From Gilliamella sp. B3022 (lineage in GTDB: Bacteria > Pseudomonadota > Gammaproteobacteria > Enterobacterales > Orbaceae), in NCBI RefSeq assembly GCF_028751545.1, contig NZ_CP071867.1:2535313-2599312 (forward strand): a stretch of 64,000 nucleotides of DNA, in the 5' to 3' direction. Position 1 is the first letter of the stretch. Every line of letters begins with the position of its first letter. Positions 48,806 through 59,625 of the stretch are shown piece after piece. Under the pieces are notes generated by a model. The model was not told the origin of the DNA, ran no database searches, and worked only from the letters and a program-made list of their open reading frames with translations. Made by a program: the position numbers and the translations under genes.

Positions 48806-49408
48806 TTATTTTTTTTTGCTTTTGAAATGCAAACTTTTCGGTTCCTGCCCTTTGAAAAGTCGAATAATATTGCTGCTGTGACGAATTATAATAACACATG
48901 AGAGCATGGTAACGGGTAAAGTCAATTCTGGTTTAAACAGCCAAACAAACAATGGCGCAAAAAGAAATCCAACAATAGAAGCAACGGATGAATAACCCGT
49001 TACCAACAGTGTCAATAGCCAAGTTAAAATAAAACAACCAGTGAAATCTAACCCTATTGGCATCATCATGCCCAATGCGGTTGCTACTCCTTTACCGCCA
49101 CGAAAATCAAAAAAACAAGGAAAAATATGACCAAGGCAAGCTGCAATTCCAACAATACCAAGGAAAAAAGGCGAAATTCCGATACGATAAGCAATGTAAA
49201 CCGGTATTGCGCCTTTTAACATATCAAACACTAATACAATCATTGCCGGTAACTTACCATTGATGCGCAACACATTAGTTGCGCCAGGATTATGTGAACC
49301 ATGCTCCGATGGATTGGGCAAATGCATTATTCGACTAATAATTAAAGCGCCTGAAAGTGAACCACTGAAATAGGCGATGATGACCATCAATAAAACTTGT
49401 AATGTCAA
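48806..49408 (-). CDS. plsY: PlsY, glycerol-3-phosphate acyltransferase
   Basis: A 200-residue inner-membrane enzyme that moves an acyl group from acyl phosphate to glycerol 3-phosphate, the first step of phospholipid synthesis. The three conserved loops are visible: SGSLSGALIISRIMHLPNP then GSHNPGATNVLRING (motif 1), HIFPCFFDFRGGKGVATALG (motif 2), and RHSSNIIRLFKGQEPK (motif 3). The start is TTG at 49408, six bases after GGAG. It lies 53 bp after uvrA on the same strand. Confidence 0.94.
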   Translation of the reverse strand: MTLQVLLMVIIAYFSGSLSGALIISRIMHLPNPSEHGSHNPGATNVLRINGKLPAMIVLVFDMLKGAIPVYIAYRIGISPFFLGIVGIAACLGHIFPCFFDFRGGKGVATALGMMMPIGLDFTGCFILTWLLTLLVTGYSSVASIVGFLFAPLFVWLFKPELTLPVTMLSCVIIIRHSSNIIRLFKGQEPKSLHFKSKKK

Positions 49409-49460
49409 ACTGCTCTCCTATGATTCACTTATTTTCTAATAACAATAAAGTTGATTTGCA

Positions 49461-52298
49461 TTATTGTTTTTCAAGTAACGGTTTTAAATATTGTCCTGTA
49501 AAAGATTTTTTCGATTTTGCCACATCTTCAGGGGTTCCTTCAGCAATGATTTCACCGCCACCATTTCCCCCTTCAGGACCTAAATCGACAATCCAGTCAG
49601 CCGTTTTAACTACATCCAAATTATGTTCAATCACAACAATAGTATTGCCTTTATCGCGTAGCGAATGAAGTTGTGCAAGCAATTGTTTTACATCAGCAAA
49701 ATGTAAACCTGTGGTCGGCTCATCTAAGATGTATAACGTACTACCAGTATCGCGCTTAGATAGCTCTTTGGCAAGTTTTACTCGCTGAGCTTCACCACCA
49801 GATAAAGTTGTGGCTGATTGACCAATAGTAATATAAGCCAATCCTACATCAATCAACGTTTGTAATTTGCGGGCAATCATGGGTACGGCATCAAAAAATT
49901 CACGACCTTCTTCAACCGTCATATTTAAAATTTCATTAATTGATTTGCCTTTATATTTGATTTCAAGGGTTTCACGATTGTAGCGCGCGCCATGACACTG
50001 ATCACAAGGCACATAAATATCAGGTAAAAAGTGCATTTCTACTTTGATTAAACCATCGCCTTGGCAAGCTTCACAGCGCCCACCTTTAACATTAAAGCTA
50101 AATCGTCCTGGATTATAACCTCGAGCTCGAGCTTCGGGCACGCCTGCATAAAGTTCACGAATAGAAGTGAAAAAACCCGTATAGGTGGCTGGGTTCGAGC
50201 GAGGTGTACGCCCAATAGGACTTTGATCAATCGCAATCACTTTATCAAAATAGCTCAGTCCTTCAATGGCTTTATAAGGTGCTATGTCACTTTTTTCTGC
50301 GCCATTAAGTTCATTTTGTGCTAATGGATATAACGTGTCATTAATTAACGTTGATTTACCCGACCCTGACACCCCAGTAATACAAGTAAATAATCCAACG
50401 GGGATATTTAATGTCACATCTTTAAGATTATTACCCGTTGCACCAATGAGTGATAACATCTTTGTCTTATCGACTTTAGTACGATTAGTAGGAATTTCAA
50501 TTTTTTGCTTTCCTGACAAATACTGTCCCGTCAATGATGATTTACACGCCATAATTTGTTTAGGCGTACCTTGTGCAACCACTTCACCACCATGTACACC
50601 TGCTCCAGGTCCGATATCAATAACATAATCTGCTGCCAAAATGGCTTCTTCATCGTGTTCAACCACAATTACGGTATTACCTAAATCACGTAAATGCGTT
50701 AATGTATCGATAAGACGGGTATTATCACGTTGATGTAAACCGATAGACGGTTCATCAAGCACATACATCACCCCAACTAAACCCGCACCAATTTGGCTAG
50801 CTAATCGTATGCGTTGTGCTTCACCACCTGATAACGTTTCAGCAGAACGTGATAGGGTTAAATAATTGAGTCCAACATTGATTAAAAACTGCAAACGGTC
50901 GTTGATCTCTTTTAAAATCTTTTCAGCTATTTGTGCACGTTGCCCTGTTAATGATAATTTATCAAAAAAGTCTTTTGCTTGTTGAGTACTTAAATCACTA
51001 ATAGTTGGCAAATTGGTGTCATTAATAAATACATGTCTTGCCGTTGTACATAACCTTGACCCATGACAGCAAGGGCAAGGACGATTACTAATATACTTTG
51101 ATAACTCTTCTCGAATGGTTTGTGATTCGGTTTCTTTATAACGTCGTGCTAAATTATTAATAATTCCTTCAAATGGATGAACTCTTTTAACAACATCACC
51201 ACGATCATTTGAATAGGTAAATTGAATTTCAGTTTTACCTGATCCATTTAATAAAATATCTTTAATTTTTTCAGGCAATTTTTCGTATGGCTGATCGATA
51301 TCAAATTTATAGTGTTCAGCCAGTGATTTTAACATCTGAAAATAGTAAAAGTTACGACGATCCCAACCTTTAATTGCGCCTGCTGCTAATGAAACTTCAG
51401 GCATTTGAACGATGCGTTTAGCATCAAAATATTGTTGTACACCAAGACCGTCACATTCTGGACATGCACCTGCTGGATTATTAAATGAAAATAATCGAGG
51501 CTCTAACTCTGAAATACTGTAACCACAAATTGGACAAGCAAAATTAGCCGAAAACAGATGTTCCTCTGCATGTGGGTTATCCAAATCGGCAACTTTTACA
51601 ATCCCATTGGTAATAGAAAGTACGGTTTCAATTGATTCTGCAAGGCGCAGTTTTAAATCATCACGAATACGAAAACGGTCAACAACAACTTCAATAGTAT
51701 GCTTTTTTTGCAGTTCAAGTGTTGGCGGATCAGACAAATCATAGACATCACCATCGACTCTAACGCGTATGTAGCCACTCGCTGATAATTGCTCAAACAA
51801 CTTAACAAATTCACCTTTACGCTCAGTCACTACAGGTGCAAGTAACATATAACGATTTTCAACCGGTAGTGCCATGATGCTATCAACCATTTGTGATACT
51901 GTTTGGGCAGCTAAAGGTAAATCATGTTTTGGACAGCGAGGTTCGCCAATTCGGGCAAAAAGCAGGCGCAAGTAGTCATAAATTTCGGTAATTGTTCCCA
52001 CTGTTGAACGCGGATTATGCGAAGTGGATTTTTGCTCTATCGAAATCGCTGGTGATAAACCTTCAATATGATCAACATCCGGTTTTTCCATTAAGGATAA
52101 AAATTGACGTGCGTAAGCCGATAATGACTCAACATAACGTCGTTGCCCTTCAGCATAGAGAGTATCGAATGCTAACGAAGATTTACCCGATCCCGAAAGC
52201 CCAGTTATCACTACCAGCTTATCTCTTGGAATGGTTACATTAATATTTTTTAGATTGTGCGTTCGCGCACCACGAATATCGATATCTTTGATTGACAT
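49461..52298 (-). CDS. uvrA: UvrA, excinuclease ABC subunit A
   Basis: A 945-residue damage-recognition ATPase of nucleotide excision repair (E. coli 940). Walker A motifs are GLSGSGKS (33-40) and GVSGSGKS near residue 645. Zinc-binding CxxC pairs occur in CPICGYS and CPECDGLG, and again in CEACQGDG and [26 protein letters not shown] and [16 protein letters not shown] are the two ABC signatures. It works with UvrB and UvrC on bulky lesions. A LexA box upstream makes it part of the SOS response, like umuDC at the left end. AAGAGAT precedes the ATG. Confidence 0.97.
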   Translation of the reverse strand: MSIKDIDIRGARTHNLKNINVTIPRDKLVVITGLSGSGKSSLAFDTLYAEGQRRYVESLSAYARQFLSLMEKPDVDHIEGLSPAISIEQKSTSHNPRSTVGTITEIYDYLRLLFARIGEPRCPKHDLPLAAQTVSQMVDSIMALPVENRYMLLAPVVTERKGEFVKLFEQLSASGYIRVRVDGDVYDLSDPPTLELQKKHTIEVVVDRFRIRDDLKLRLAESIETVLSITNGIVKVADLDNPHAEEHLFSANFACPICGYSISELEPRLFSFNNPAGACPECDGLGVQQYFDAKRIVQMPEVSLAAGAIKGWDRRNFYYFQMLKSLAEHYKFDIDQPYEKLPEKIKDILLNGSGKTEIQFTYSNDRGDVVKRVHPFEGIINNLARRYKETESQTIREELSKYISNRPCPCCHGSRLCTTARHVFINDTNLPTISDLSTQQAKDFFDKLSLTGQRAQIAEKILKEINDRLQFLINVGLNYLTLSRSAETLSGGEAQRIRLASQIGAGLVGVMYVLDEPSIGLHQRDNTRLIDTLTHLRDLGNTVIVVEHDEEAILAADYVIDIGPGAGVHGGEVVAQGTPKQIMACKSSLTGQYLSGKQKIEIPTNRTKVDKTKMLSLIGATGNNLKDVTLNIPVGLFTCITGVSGSGKSTLINDTLYPLAQNELNGAEKSDIAPYKAIEGLSYFDKVIAIDQSPIGRTPRSNPATYTGFFTSIRELYAGVPEARARGYNPGRFSFNVKGGRCEACQGDGLIKVEMHFLPDIYVPCDQCHGARYNRETLEIKYKGKSINEILNMTVEEGREFFDAVPMIARKLQTLIDVGLAYITIGQSATTLSGGEAQRVKLAKELSKRDTGSTLYILDEPTTGLHFADVKQLLAQLHSLRDKGNTIVVIEHNLDVVKTADWIVDLGPEGGNGGGEIIAEGTPEDVAKSKKSFTGQYLKPLLEKQ

Positions 52299-52340
52299 AG
52301 ATCTCTTCTTGTCTGTTTTAAACGAATTGAATTGGAAATA

Positions 52341-52360
52341 AACTGTATATTATACCAGTA
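52341..52360 (-). promoter_or_regulatory. LexA (SOS) box upstream of uvrA
   Basis: AACTGTATATTATACCAGTA: CTGT-N8-CCAG, one base from the LexA consensus CTGT-N8-ACAG. It is 43-62 bp upstream of the uvrA ATG. E. coli uvrA has a box at a similar place. Confidence 0.75.
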
Positions 52361-52466
52361 ATAATCGATTAAATATACCACATATGTACTACTACAATAT
52401 ATTTGTTATTATATACTCAAACGTATCGATAACCTGAAACTTTTTGACAAATCTACTTGCTAAAAT

Positions 52467-52492
52467 AAAAACGGTCTTCAAAGACCGTTTTT
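52467..52492 (-). terminator. terminator of the kdgK operon
   Basis: A perfect 11-bp stem AAAAACGGTCT / AGACCGTTTTT with a TCAA loop and a T-run on the minus-strand side. It lies 14 bp past the kdgK stop. Confidence 0.88.
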
Positions 52493-52505
52493 TAGTTATT
52501 TGATA

Positions 52506-53441
52506 TTAATCGATTAATTTTGGAGTTGCTTCTAAAGGAATAATTGCACCACGATATTGGATTACCGTACCGGCAACTAAATGCCCTTGTAATGCTGATT
52601 GTGAAGGGTTTCGACCGCTTAAGCGTGCTCCAAGGTAACCCGCACTAAATGAATCCCCTGCTGCTGTTGTATCGATAATTTTATCCTTAACGATTTTATT
52701 AGCGGGTATGTCAAAGCGACCCTCAACACAATCAACAATGCAGCTATCGCTACCTCGTTTAATGATGATTTCATTCACACCAAAGTTTTTAGTGCGCTCA
52801 ATCACTTGCTCATAAGGTAATTTACCCCACAGCAAATCTTCATCATCTAACGTTAAAAATGCAATATCGGTATAGCTCAGAATATCACGATAAACGCTTC
52901 GAGCTAAATCAAGGCTACTCCATAAACGTGGACGGAAGTTATTATCGAAAATCACTTTACCACCGTTAGTTTTCACTCGTTTTAAAAGATCGACTAATTT
53001 AAGAATACTTTCCGCATCTAAAATCGCAATACTGATACCACTCAAATAGACATAATCACAATGAGCAATTTGTTCAGCTATTTTTTCTGTTTCGGCTGTT
53101 TTCAACCAAAACTTTGCCGCAGCATCATTACGCCAATAATAGAAAGAACGCTCACCCTGATCATCTGTGACAATTGAATAAAGACCTGGCATCTTATCCG
53201 GCATTCTTTGTACTAAATCAGTTTTAATGTGCTCTTTTTGCCAACTGTCCACCATCTCTTGACTAAAAGGATCAGTGCCTAATCCCGTTACATAGTGAAT
53301 TATAAACTCTTTACCTTGTAATAAACGTGATAAATAGACCGATGTATTAAGTGTATCACCACCAAAACTGCGTGTTGTCGATTCTTGCTTCATCGACAAT
53401 TCAATCATACATTCGCCAATAACAGCGATATTTGTAGCCAT
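52506..53441 (-). CDS. kdgK: KdgK, 2-dehydro-3-deoxygluconate kinase
   Basis: A 311-residue PfkB-family sugar kinase that phosphorylates KDG, the common product of hexuronate and pectin breakdown, to feed the lower Entner-Doudoroff route. Strong identity to E. coli KdgK (309): IAVIGECMIELS, FGGDTLNTSVYLSR, ERSFYYWRNDAAAKFW, and the PfkB signature DTTAAGDSFSAGYLGARL with its catalytic aspartate. GGAT precedes the ATG. It is 21 bases after the YhcH-type gene, so both belong to one uronate-use unit. No uxu, kdu or KDPG aldolase genes are in the window. Confidence 0.94.
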   Translation of the reverse strand: MATNIAVIGECMIELSMKQESTTRSFGGDTLNTSVYLSRLLQGKEFIIHYVTGLGTDPFSQEMVDSWQKEHIKTDLVQRMPDKMPGLYSIVTDDQGERSFYYWRNDAAAKFWLKTAETEKIAEQIAHCDYVYLSGISIAILDAESILKLVDLLKRVKTNGGKVIFDNNFRPRLWSSLDLARSVYRDILSYTDIAFLTLDDEDLLWGKLPYEQVIERTKNFGVNEIIIKRGSDSCIVDCVEGRFDIPANKIVKDKIIDTTAAGDSFSAGYLGARLSGRNPSQSALQGHLVAGTVIQYRGAIIPLEATPKLID

Positions 53442-53462
53442 ATTGTTGTATCCTTGACCTAA

Positions 53463-53933
53463 TTATAAATAATCCAATGCGATTTTAACCACTACTTTAC
53501 GAACCGTTGTAATCTGATTATTGATAGAACAAAGCGGTTTATGAACTTCGTTGGGTATAAAGACAATAAAATCGTTCGACTGTAATATTATCATGGTTTC
53601 TTCTGATGGTGTCTCGATAAAAGCAATATCATTATCAGCTAATTTATCGTCTAACACCTTAGTATGAGGTGGTAATGTACTTACTGCGATTCCCTCTTGT
53701 CCTTCCAATACAATTTGAACATCAAGGTATTTTTTGTGAAATTCAGGATTAGCCTCGTATATATGGCGTAAAGTACTATCAGACACCATAAAAAACACAT
53801 TATCGCCATCAATATCATAACGTCCTACTGGTGTGTTAATGTTAACATTATCTTTAATGTATTCAATTGATTGCTTAATTCTGTCGGGTAAATATGGGAC
53901 TAAATCCAAATGGTTAATATTACCTAAAATCAT
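53463..53933 (-). CDS. YhcH/YjgK/YiaL family protein
   Basis: A 156-residue cupin-fold protein (DUF386/TabA family). Blocks: MILGNINHLDLVPYLP at the start, YDIDGDNVFFMVSD, HKKYLDVQIVLEGQEGI, and FIVFIPNEVHKPLC with its metal-binding histidine near the end. Members bind a metal and are thought to isomerise or mutarotate acid sugars such as sialic or uronic acids. The pairing with kdgK supports a role in uronate use. ATG 53933 follows AAGGAT; an upstream start at 53966 adds 11 residues without homology and is rejected. Confidence 0.9.
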   Translation of the reverse strand: MILGNINHLDLVPYLPDRIKQSIEYIKDNVNINTPVGRYDIDGDNVFFMVSDSTLRHIYEANPEFHKKYLDVQIVLEGQEGIAVSTLPPHTKVLDDKLADNDIAFIETPSEETMIILQSNDFIVFIPNEVHKPLCSINNQITTVRKVVVKIALDYL

Positions 53934-54949
53934 ACTCAATGATCCTTTACAAATTGATGAAAACAAATATGGCTAATTGCATTACGCCAACAAAACAAGC
54001 CAAGATAAAGCAATTAAATTGATAAAGAGTATATACTTAAGTCGAGCTTTTTTGTAGAGCGAATAAATAAAAAAGAGTTTATTCTCTGCTAAGTTTAAAA
54101 ATTCCGCTATTTTTTAATGAAGTGAAATCATTTTCTAAATGCGGTAAAACAGACATGTTTTTTCTGACAATAGGACGTTAGTCTGCAATGCGATTGAAAA
54201 AAGTTTGATGGAGATGATTGCCATTTAAGTTTCATCTTGAATTTTTAACTCTAACTTAATTAACCCATCATCTAATCAGAAATGTTTTATTGCTTTTATT
54301 ACGAATTTAAGTACAACATTACTAAATAATTTTATCATTACAACTTATTTATAAGTTTCATTGGTGTTATATTATGCACTTCAAAAATAAACGATGAAAA
54401 AACCTTAGCAGTTTTTCTTACTACAACTAGCAGTAATACTGAAAAAACGTATTGATCACTGGTCTTGATAACCATCACGCATGACCCGACCGTTAATTGA
54501 TTATTCCCGCATTTTTATGATGGTGAAATTGATGATTCAACTGATGCTAAAACCAACAATTCAACAAGGTAAATCGCTAATGCAATTAACAGTCTGTTCT
54601 TCAAAAAATGCCTTAACGGTAAAATAAAACCGGATAAATAACAGTCTGCCGGTAAGCGAAATGAGAATGGGTTTAGATTTAATGAATTTGCAGCTTATAT
54701 CCATAGCTCTATCATATTGGTCATGTATTGATTTTTTGTACAATGACCAATCGCTTTTAGTTCTGTACACTGAAAGGTAAGCCATTAAAATTAATTCAAC
54801 GTGAAAAATTACATCATGATCAACCAGATCTAATTCTGTATACCATTACCAGCATGTTCATATTACCAATATGAGACAACTGACACGATTATTCTACAAA
54901 ATAATGATGAACATTAACAACTGTGCGATTAAATTACTTGTTTAAAAAT
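53934..54949. other. 1-kb intergenic region without a recognisable gene
   Basis: Upstream of the YhcH-kdgK unit. Short broken open stretches occur on the plus strand at 54480-54780 (for example LPVSEMRMGLDLMNLQL), with several stops between. This suggests a decayed gene, but I cannot name it. No RNA gene or repeat array was seen. Confidence 0.35.
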
Positions 54950-55282
54950 TTAATGCCCAGACACATTCGAAAAAAGATTAATGATCACAACACCAAACAT
55001 AATAAATCCCATACCAATTAAGGCGGCAAGATCTAAAGTTTGTTTCATAAAAATCCAAGCAATTAAACTAATAAGAACGATCCCGATTCCTGACCAAATC
55101 GCATAAGCAATTCCAACAGGGATAGTTTTTAACGCTAGTGACAGTACATAAAAAGAAGCACTGTATCCAATGATAGTAATGATAGAAAAAACCAAATGAG
55201 TAAAGCCATTGGATAACTTCAATGAAGAAGTCGCAATCACTTCACAAATTATCGCCAAAAAGAGAAAAAAATATGAGTTCAT
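54950..55282 (-). CDS. emrE: EmrE-type small multidrug resistance transporter
   Basis: A 110-residue inner-membrane protein with four helices. It is close to E. coli EmrE (110) rather than the guanidinium exporter Gdx/SugE. The key acidic residue is Glu14 (IICEV). SFYVLSLALKTIPVGIAYAIWSGIGIVLIS is the SMR signature region, with Tyr and Trp of the binding pocket. It works as an antiparallel dimer exchanging protons for cationic drugs or polyamine-like compounds. It is transcribed alone. Confidence 0.9.
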   Translation of the reverse strand: MNSYFFLFLAIICEVIATSSLKLSNGFTHLVFSIITIIGYSASFYVLSLALKTIPVGIAYAIWSGIGIVLISLIAWIFMKQTLDLAALIGMGFIMFGVVIINLFSNVSGH

Positions 55283-55487
55283 TCAGATACCTACATTGTT
55301 TAAAATGGTAGTCTTAATCCTAACTTTCAACAAATCAGATTTAAAAGCTTAAATTGTTCAATTTGATCACCCTAAAGGGTATAAAATCAAAACCTGCTAG
55401 AGTTTTACAACTATATTGTTATTTTAAATGATAAGTAAACTAGATAGCTGGTTAATTTTGAATATCGCTGAAAAGGAAGATTTTTAA

Positions 55488-55563
55488 TGGTGGGTTGTGA
55501 GGGGATCGAACCCGCGACCAATTGATTAAGAGTCAACTGCTCTACCGACTGAGCTAACAACCC
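55488..55563 (-). tRNA. tRNA-Lys (CTT)
   Basis: A full cloverleaf of 76 nt with encoded CCA. The acceptor stem is GGGTTGT / ACAACCC, the D-arm TAGCTCAGTCGGTAGAGCA, and the anticodon loop CTCTTAA gives anticodon CTT at 55528-55530. The T-arm is GGTTCGATCC. It closely resembles E. coli tRNA-Lys, but the anticodon first base is C rather than T. Confidence 0.95.
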
Positions 55564-55837
55564 ACTAAATATTTTTTTATTTTATCTAAGCTTTAAGATT
55601 AATGCAACCCATAGATTTTATATAAACTTTGATCTAACTCTCAGATTTATCGAATATTTTGTGATATTATCAAAAAATTGAATAGGTTATGATCTCCAAA
55701 TCTATTCTTTATTTAGCTTAATATTAGCTTAATATGACATCAACCAAGTTATGAATGGACAACGAGTGAATAAAATTTTATAAAAGTTTCATTTAACGAT
55801 CATCAAATTGTGAATTATAAGATAACATTAGGGGGAA

Positions 55838-56512
55838 ATGGTGAAAATATCATCTATTGCAATGCTTATTTCAATGGGATTTGCCAGTTCAATGGTTTAT
55901 GCCCATCAGGCGAATGAAATTATTATCCGTGGTGGTCCTGTTTATGTTCATCCAGAAGATAAGAGCGATCATGTAAAAGTCGGTGGAGCAAAAAGCGATT
56001 TAAAAGCAAAGGTCGATAATGACACGCAAATTGGTTTAAATTTTCAATATATGATAACCGATAACATCGGTATCGAGCTATTAGCCGCAACGCCTTTTAG
56101 CCATCAAGTTAAACTTGGCGGTGGTAATTCAACGGGGTTGTCAGGTGCTCATCTTGGTAAAATTAAACATTTACCACCCACATTAAGTGCTGTTTGGTAT
56201 CCCCTTGATTCAAAATTTGAATTTCAGCCTTATGTTGGTGTTGGGGTAAATTATACTTTCTTCTTTGATGAAAAACTCAGTGGTGAAGCTAAAAAAGCAG
56301 GATTCCATGGTTTAGATCTTGATAACTCTTGGGGTTTAGCTGCGCAAATTGGGGTTGATTATTCCATTAATCAAAATTGGCTTATTAATGCACAATTACG
56401 TTATATTGATATTGAAACTAAAGCAACAACGCATTTAGGTAATACTAAAGTAACGGCTAATTATCAATTAGACCCATGGGTTGCAATGTTTGGTGTGGGT
56501 TATAAATTTTAG
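55838..56512 (+). CDS. ompW: OmpW family outer membrane protein
   Basis: A 224-residue eight-stranded barrel. The signal peptide is cut after VYA (residue 22, mature HQANEII). Family blocks are NTQIGLNFQYMITDNIGIELLAATPF, LPPTLSAVWYP, YVGVGVNYT and the end DPWVAMFGVGYKF with the terminal Phe. OmpW forms a narrow hydrophobic channel and receives colicin S4 in E. coli. AGGGGG lies only two bases from ATG 55838, so the GTG at 55841 may be the true start, giving MKISSIAM. The 270 bp between it and tRNA-Lys holds the promoter; no FNR-type site was certain. Confidence 0.92.
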   Translation: MVKISSIAMLISMGFASSMVYAHQANEIIIRGGPVYVHPEDKSDHVKVGGAKSDLKAKVDNDTQIGLNFQYMITDNIGIELLAATPFSHQVKLGGGNSTGLSGAHLGKIKHLPPTLSAVWYPLDSKFEFQPYVGVGVNYTFFFDEKLSGEAKKAGFHGLDLDNSWGLAAQIGVDYSINQNWLINAQLRYIDIETKATTHLGNTKVTANYQLDPWVAMFGVGYKF

Positions 56513-56524
56513 GCTTTTGGTAGA

Positions 56525-56559
56525 AAAATCTCTCGCTAATAAAATTAACGAGAGATTTT
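56525..56559. terminator. bidirectional terminator between ompW and valS
   Basis: An 11-bp stem AAAATCTCTCG / CGAGAGATTTT, extended inside by TAAT/ATTA after one mismatch. It lies between convergent genes, ompW ending at 56512 and valS ending at 56571. Confidence 0.85.
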
Positions 56560-56570
56560 GTATTCCTAAA

Positions 56571-59429
56571 TTATAGATTCTTGATTGCAGAATACTGCTC
56601 TTGCAGTTTTGCTTTATCCTCAATATAACCTTGTTGTTTTTCTTTTTCCTTAGCAACCACTACGGCAGGTGCTTTGTCAACAAAGCTGGCATTTGATAAT
56701 TTATTCGCAATACGGGCTATTTCATTATCAATGCGAGTAATCTCTTTTTCAAGACGAGCTAATTCATCTTCTTTGTTGATTAATCCCGCCATTGGTATAA
56801 GTAGTTCTGCACCATCGACCAATTTAGTTACGGATAATGGACCATTTTCACCTTCATCAAGTAAAATGATTTCAGAAAGTCTAGCTAACGTTTTAATGAA
56901 ACTAATATTATTACCTACAATACGATGAACTGTTGGTGAAGCTTGGCGAATCAGTAATTGCAATGGCTTACTTGGTGCAATGTTCATTTCAGCACGAATA
57001 TTACGTACAGCAATCACAACATCTTTAATCCAATTAATATCAGCAACCGCTTCTTCATTAATATGCTTTTCATCGAATGCTGGTATTGGTTGTAGCATAA
57101 TCGTATCAGCTTTGATATTCATTATCCCTTTCACATTTTGCCAAATTGCTTCAGTAATAAATGGAATAATTGGATGCGCAAGGCGCAATAACGCTTCAAG
57201 AACAGTAACCAAAGTATGGCGAGCAGCACGTTGTGCAGATTGTTCACCGTTAGCTAATACTGATTTAGTGAGTTCTAAATACCAGTCACAGAACTGATTC
57301 CAAGTAAATTCATATAAAATATTAGCGGCTAAATCAAAGCGGTAGGTATCAAATGCTTCACGATATGCTTTAACAGTTTGGTTAAATTCCGCTAAAATCC
57401 ATTTGTCTGACAGTGAATAGTCTAAATCCCCACCTTTAAAACCACAATCATGTTCTTCGGTATTTATTAATACATAACGGCTTGCATTCCATAATTTATT
57501 ACAGAAGTTGCGATAACCTTCTAAACGCTTTAGATCCCAATTAATATCACGCCCAGTTGAGGCCAGTGCCGCTAATGTAAAGCGTAGTGCATCAGTCCCA
57601 TGTGCTTCAATACCATTTGGAAATTGCTTTTCTGTTCGTTTGGCAATTTTTTCAGCTAACTGTGGTTGCATCATATTGCCAGTACGTTTTTCTAACAGAT
57701 TGGCTAATGAAATACCATCAATCATATCTAAAGGATCAATCACGTTACCTTTAGATTTAGACATTTTTTGCCCTTCTTCATCACGAATTAAACCTGTGAC
57801 ATATACCGTTTTAAATGGCACTTGTGGTTTACCATGCTCATCTTTAATAAAGTGCATGGTCATCATAATCATTCTAGCTACCCAGAAGAAAATAATATCG
57901 AACCCAGTTACTAATACATTAGTTGGGTGAAAGGTCGCTAAATCATCGGTATGTTCTGGCCAACCTAAAGTTGAAAATGTCCATAGTGCGGATGAGAACC
58001 AAGTATCAAGTACATCTTCATCTTGCCATAATTCAATGTCGCTCGATAAGTTGTTTTCACGCCGTACTTCTGCTTCATCACGACCTACATAGACATTACC
58101 TTGGTCATCATACCAAGCTGGAATACGGTGCCCCCACCATAATTGACGAGAAATACACCAATCTTGTATATCATTCATCCAAGAAAAATACATATTTTCG
58201 TACTGCTTTGGAACAAATTGGATATCACCATTTTTTACAGCATCAATAGCAGGTTCAGCAAGCACTTTCGCTCGAACATACCATTGATCTGTCAACATAG
58301 GTTCAATAACCACACCACCACGATCGCCATAAGGAATAGTGAGATCATGTGGTTCAATTTTCTCTAAGATATCTAATGCTTCACACTGAGCAACAATGGC
58401 TTTACGTGCAGCAAAACGTTCTAAATTTTGGAATTCTGCTGGAATTTCCGTCGTGTAAACAGTGCTTACCTCACCATTGGTATCAAATACTTCTGCTTGT
58501 GTACGAACATCACCATCAAAAGTGAAAATATTGATCATCGGTAATTGATGACGACGCCCTACTTCGTAATCATTAAAATCATGAGCTGGTGTAATTTTTA
58601 CACAACCTGTACCTTTAGTCATATCGGCATGTTCATCACCAATAATCGGAATACGACGATTTACCAATGGTAATAAAACATATTTACCCACTAACTCTTT
58701 ATAACGTGGATCCTCGGGATTAACTGCAACGCCTGTATCACCTAATAATGTTTCTGGTCGAGTTGTGGCAACAACTAAATAATCTTTGCCTTCTGCTGTT
58801 TTGGCACCATCAGCAAGAGGATAACGTAAATACCACATTGAGCCTTTAACGTCTCGGTTTTCCACTTCAAGATCCGATATCGCTGTACGAAGCTTAGGAT
58901 CCCAATTTACTAGACGTTTACCACGATAAATTAAATCCTCTTGATATAATCTCACAAACACTTCTTTTACTGCATTGGATAAGCCTGTGTCCATAGTAAA
59001 TCGTTCGCGATCCCAATCTACAGAATCACCTAACCGACGCATTTGTTTGGTGATACTACCACCTGATTCTGCTTTCCATTGCCAAATTTTATCAATAAAT
59101 GCTTCACGACCATAATCATGACGAGTTTTGTTTTCTTCAGCAGCAATTTTACGTTCAACAACCATTTGAGTAGCAATACCAGCATGATCAGTACCTGATT
59201 GCCAAAGAGTATTGTTACCCTGCATACGATGATAACGAATCAACGCATCCATGATAGTTTGCTGAAATGCATGACCCATATGTAAACTACCCGTTACATT
59301 CGGTGGTGGTATAGCAATACAGTAGCTTGGTTGAGATTTGTCGCCATTGGGTTTGAAATAACCGCTTTCTTCCCAATGTTTATAGATAGGTTGTTCAATT
59401 TCTTGTGGATTGTAAGTCGTGTTTTTCAT
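56571..59429 (-). CDS. valS: ValS, valyl-tRNA synthetase
   Basis: A 952-residue class I synthetase (E. coli 951). The HIGH motif is HMGH (50-53) in [15 protein letters not shown], and KMSKS is at 555-559. The editing CP1 domain holds [22 protein letters not shown], and a C-terminal coiled-coil arm (about 885-950) is rich in Lys and Glu. It charges tRNA-Val and edits threonine. In E. coli valS follows holC directly; here panC is the upstream neighbour, with a terminator and 196 bp between. The gene therefore has its own promoter. Confidence 0.97.
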   Translation of the reverse strand: MKNTTYNPQEIEQPIYKHWEESGYFKPNGDKSQPSYCIAIPPPNVTGSLHMGHAFQQTIMDALIRYHRMQGNNTLWQSGTDHAGIATQMVVERKIAAEENKTRHDYGREAFIDKIWQWKAESGGSITKQMRRLGDSVDWDRERFTMDTGLSNAVKEVFVRLYQEDLIYRGKRLVNWDPKLRTAISDLEVENRDVKGSMWYLRYPLADGAKTAEGKDYLVVATTRPETLLGDTGVAVNPEDPRYKELVGKYVLLPLVNRRIPIIGDEHADMTKGTGCVKITPAHDFNDYEVGRRHQLPMINIFTFDGDVRTQAEVFDTNGEVSTVYTTEIPAEFQNLERFAARKAIVAQCEALDILEKIEPHDLTIPYGDRGGVVIEPMLTDQWYVRAKVLAEPAIDAVKNGDIQFVPKQYENMYFSWMNDIQDWCISRQLWWGHRIPAWYDDQGNVYVGRDEAEVRRENNLSSDIELWQDEDVLDTWFSSALWTFSTLGWPEHTDDLATFHPTNVLVTGFDIIFFWVARMIMMTMHFIKDEHGKPQVPFKTVYVTGLIRDEEGQKMSKSKGNVIDPLDMIDGISLANLLEKRTGNMMQPQLAEKIAKRTEKQFPNGIEAHGTDALRFTLAALASTGRDINWDLKRLEGYRNFCNKLWNASRYVLINTEEHDCGFKGGDLDYSLSDKWILAEFNQTVKAYREAFDTYRFDLAANILYEFTWNQFCDWYLELTKSVLANGEQSAQRAARHTLVTVLEALLRLAHPIIPFITEAIWQNVKGIMNIKADTIMLQPIPAFDEKHINEEAVADINWIKDVVIAVRNIRAEMNIAPSKPLQLLIRQASPTVHRIVGNNISFIKTLARLSEIILLDEGENGPLSVTKLVDGAELLIPMAGLINKEDELARLEKEITRIDNEIARIANKLSNASFVDKAPAVVVAKEKEKQQGYIEDKAKLQEQYSAIKNL

Positions 59430-59567
59430 AATTGATGCATAAATCCTAATTCAAGGCATAAAAATGCTTTATATTCTACAGTAAAATAGCTAAACAATAA
59501 ATTAGCAGAATAATAAACTCGTTGATTTAATATATGATTAAAACTTTATCCAATTGATAATTGATAT

Positions 59568-59597
59568 AAAAAACCGCTTATTGAAAAGCGGTTTTTT
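59568..59597 (-). terminator. terminator of the pantothenate operon
   Basis: A perfect 12-bp stem AAAAAACCGCTT / AAGCGGTTTTTT with a 6-nt loop, 28 bp past the panC stop and upstream of valS. Confidence 0.88.
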
Positions 59598-59625
59598 ATA
59601 TATGAATTTTAAAGTTAATATTGAA

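Noticed and set aside
54561-54785. 74-codon minus-strand frame
   Set aside because: No ribosome site or family; sits in decayed intergenic DNA.
54470-54800. possible Rpn/transposase-like remnant
   Set aside because: Short plus-strand pieces such as FFKKCLNGKIKPDK are suggestive, but too broken to assign to any family.
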